The notes beneath the pieces are model-generated. The model had not been told where the DNA came from, ran no database searches, and saw nothing but the letters and a program-made list of their open reading frames with translations. Position numbers and translations under genes: made by a program. Below are positions 4,083-5,513 of a stretch of 5,513 nt of DNA, one piece after another (position 1 is the first letter of the stretch; each line of letters opens with the position of its first letter). This DNA is from Comamonadaceae bacterium. Lineage in GTDB: Bacteria; Pseudomonadota; Gammaproteobacteria; Burkholderiales; Burkholderiaceae_C. The stretch is taken from NCBI GenBank assembly GCA_947374105.1, contig CANCAO010000136.1, forward strand, positions 1-5,513. The letters run 5' to 3'.

Positions 4083-5513
4083 TTAGCGGTTGAAAGAGCC
4101 GCCGCGCGAACCACCGCCGCCGCCATAACCGCCACCGCCGCCAGAACCACCACCATAGCCGCCACCGCCACCACTGCGGCTGCGGTTGCCACCACCGAAG
4201 CCACCGCCGCCACCCCGGCGAGCGCCGCGCTCGGCCATCATGTCCACGCTGGTGCGCATCGGGTCGGGTTGGCCTTGGGCTGCGCGTGGTGCGCTGGCAC
4301 GTGGCTCTGAGTTGTAGCCGGATGCGGCTGAGCGGGGTTGGCCTTGGCCGTAGCCTTGACCGCGTCCTTCTTGCGAGGGGCGTGGGCCTTGGGCGCGGGC
4401 GGGTGGCTGACCACCGTAGCCGTTGCCATTACCGTTGCTGGGGTTGTGACGGGCTTGGCCCGCTGGTTTGCGCGGTGCGTTACCGCCACGGCCACCACCA
4501 CCGCCGCCGCCACTGCGCCCGCCACGGTCACCCTGGCTGGCGCGGCTTTCGCTCACGCGCTGCATCATCTCGCTGCGTGCGGCTTTGGCTGCGGCCTGCA
4601 TCACGTCGCGGCTTGGGGGTTTGCCTGCGCCGCCCCAAATGGTCTGACGACCCATGGCGATGGGTTCGCCTTTTTCACCTGGCTCGGGGCCAAAACCTTC
4701 AACGATTTTGACTTCAATCTTTTGCTTGGTGAAGCGCTCGATATCTTGCATAAAGCCTTCTTCGTCCATGCACACCAGGTTGACGGCAGCACCGTCAGCA
4801 CCAGCGCGGCCGGTGCGGCCAATGCGGTGCACATAGTCTTCGCTGACGTTGGGGATTTCGTAGTTCACCACATGCGGCAGGTCGTCGATGTCAATGCCGC
4901 GCGCGGCAATGTCGGTGGCCACCAGGGCGCGGATGTCGCCGCTCTTGAATCCGGCAAGCGCTTGGGTGCGGGCGGCCTGACTTTTATTCCCGTGCAGCGC
5001 CATCGCTTGAATACCGTTCTTGGTCAGAAACTCGGCCACATTGTTGGCACCGAACTTGGTGCGGGTGAACACCAGAACCTGGCTCCAGTTCTGTTCGTTA
5101 ATGATGTGGACCAGCAGCGCTTTTTTCTTGCCACGACCGACCGGGTGAATGGTCTGTGTGATGCGCTGCACCGTGGTGTTGCGCGGGGTGACCTGCACGC
5201 TTTGCGGGTTCTTTAGCAGGTTGTTGGCCAGGTCGCGAATCTCGTCGCTGAAAGTGGCCGAGAACAGCAAGCTTTGCTTGTCTTTGGGCACCACGGCCAG
5301 CACTTTTTTCACGTCATGGATGAAGCCCATGTCCAGCATGCGGTCGGCCTCGTCCAGCACCAGCATTTGCACCTGGCCCAAGTCCAGCACGCCTTGTTGC
5401 AGTAAGTCCAGCAAGCGGCCAGGTGTGGCCACCAAAATGTCCACGCCTTTTTTGACCTTGGAGATTTGCGGATTCATGCCGACGCCGCCAAAAATGACGG
5501 TGGAGCTGAGTTG
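4083..5513 (-). CDS. rhlE: DEAD-box ATP-dependent RNA helicase, RhlE type (N-terminus outside window)
   Basis: DEAD-box helicases use ATP to unwind short RNA duplexes; RhlE acts in ribosome assembly and RNA turnover. The frame is open to the window edge, giving 476 residues here; the Q motif and Walker A motif must lie beyond 5513. Counting from the codon at 5513, visible motifs are ATPGR (29-33), [12 protein letters not shown] (53-64, motif II DEAD), SATF (85-88, motif III), VLVFTRTK (146-153, motif IV), [12 protein letters not shown] (198-209, motif V) and [10 protein letters not shown] (229-238, motif VI). The [13 protein letters not shown] N-terminal stretch and the helicase core favour RhlE over DbpA, SrmB or DeaD. 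From about residue 325 the protein becomes a long disordered tail rich in Gly, Arg, Ser, Gln and Asn, with several RGG units and a final poly-Gly block with Tyr and Phe. An ATG at 5477 is internal, not the start. The thioesterase gene follows after 9 bp. Confidence 0.93.
   Translation of the reverse strand, partial: QLSSTVIFGGVGMNPQISKVKKGVDILVATPGRLLDLLQQGVLDLGQVQMLVLDEADRMLDMGFIHDVKKVLAVVPKDKQSLLFSATFSDEIRDLANNLLKNPQSVQVTPRNTTVQRITQTIHPVGRGKKKALLVHIINEQNWSQVLVFTRTKFGANNVAEFLTKNGIQAMALHGNKSQAARTQALAGFKSGDIRALVATDIAARGIDIDDLPHVVNYEIPNVSEDYVHRIGRTGRAGADGAAVNLVCMDEEGFMQDIERFTKQKIEVKIVEGFGPEPGEKGEPIAMGRQTIWGGAGKPPSRDVMQAAAKAARSEMMQRVSESRASQGDRGGRSGGGGGGGRGGNAPRKPAGQARHNPSNGNGNGYGGQPPARAQGPRPSQEGRGQGYGQGQPRSAASGYNSEPRASAPRAAQGQPDPMRTSVDMMAERGARRGGGGGFGGGNRSRSGGGGGYGGGSGGGGGYGGGGGSRGGSFNR
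4092..4223 (-). repeat. Low-complexity Gly codon tract encoding the RhlE C-terminal tail
   Basis: On the plus strand this stretch is a run of imperfect CCGCCACCG-type triplet repeats, read on the minus strand as glycine codons (GGC, GGT, GGA mixed) with occasional Tyr, Phe, Ser and Arg. A second, shorter tract lies at about 4490-4520. Mixed synonymous codons indicate selection for the peptide as well as slippage. Length variation between strains is likely. Confidence 0.75.

Noticed and set aside
4092..4223. Possible CRISPR-like or tandem array
   Set aside because: The repeats are in-frame glycine codons of rhlE with no unique spacers.
4077..4310. Ala/Thr-repeat peptide frame on the plus strand
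   Set aside because: It is the antisense reading of the RhlE glycine codon tract.
4338..5216. 292-codon plus-strand frame opposite rhlE
   Set aside because: Long only because the rhlE codons are GC-rich. Its Ala/Val/His-rich translation mirrors the DEAD-box motifs on the other strand.
1..5513. tRNA, rRNA, insertion sequence or phage gene
   Set aside because: I saw no cloverleaf, rRNA-like stretch, transposase motif or terminal inverted repeats with target duplication.

Overview
The window looks like a chromosomal segment of a GC-rich betaproteobacterium, most likely a Burkholderiales member close to the Comamonadaceae. This rests on the character of the proteins (PdxH, a XdhC plus MobA-like pair, a lipoprotein SodC, a RhlE helicase with a long Gly/Arg-rich tail) and was judged by eye, not by a database search. 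No transposase, integrase, phage gene, CRISPR array, tRNA or rRNA is visible.

Layout. Positions 1-259 hold no convincing gene but are packed with short direct and inverted repeats. pdxH (pyridoxamine 5'-phosphate oxidase, minus strand, 260-898) follows. A 42-bp divergent spacer (899-940) separates it from a plus-strand pair: xdhC (941-1942), a molybdenum-enzyme maturation factor, and an overlapping MobA/MocA-like nucleotidyltransferase (1929-2498). The latter runs 7 bp tail-to-tail into sodC, a Cu,Zn superoxide dismutase lipoprotein (2492-3040, minus). Upstream of sodC on the same strand lie gloA (glyoxalase I, 3124-3510), a PaaI-type hotdog thioesterase (3507-4073) and rhlE, a DEAD-box RNA helicase whose N-terminus is cut by the window edge (4083-5513).

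How they work together. xdhC and the nucleotidyltransferase form a maturation pair for a xanthine-dehydrogenase-family molybdenum hydroxylase whose structural genes are not in the window. rhlE, the thioesterase and gloA are packed as one transcription unit (9-bp gap, then a 4-bp ATGA overlap). Their products share no obvious pathway beyond general stress and metabolite housekeeping. sodC follows after 83 bp and has its own Shine-Dalgarno sequence and a possible own promoter.

Most of the window is ordinary core genome. I found no clear new system. The parts most worth a second look are the repeat mosaic at 1-259, the tiny pdxH/xdhC divergent promoter (with pdxH possibly leaderless), the compact nucleotidyltransferase with a repeat-like hairpin inside its reading frame, and the low-complexity RhlE tail.
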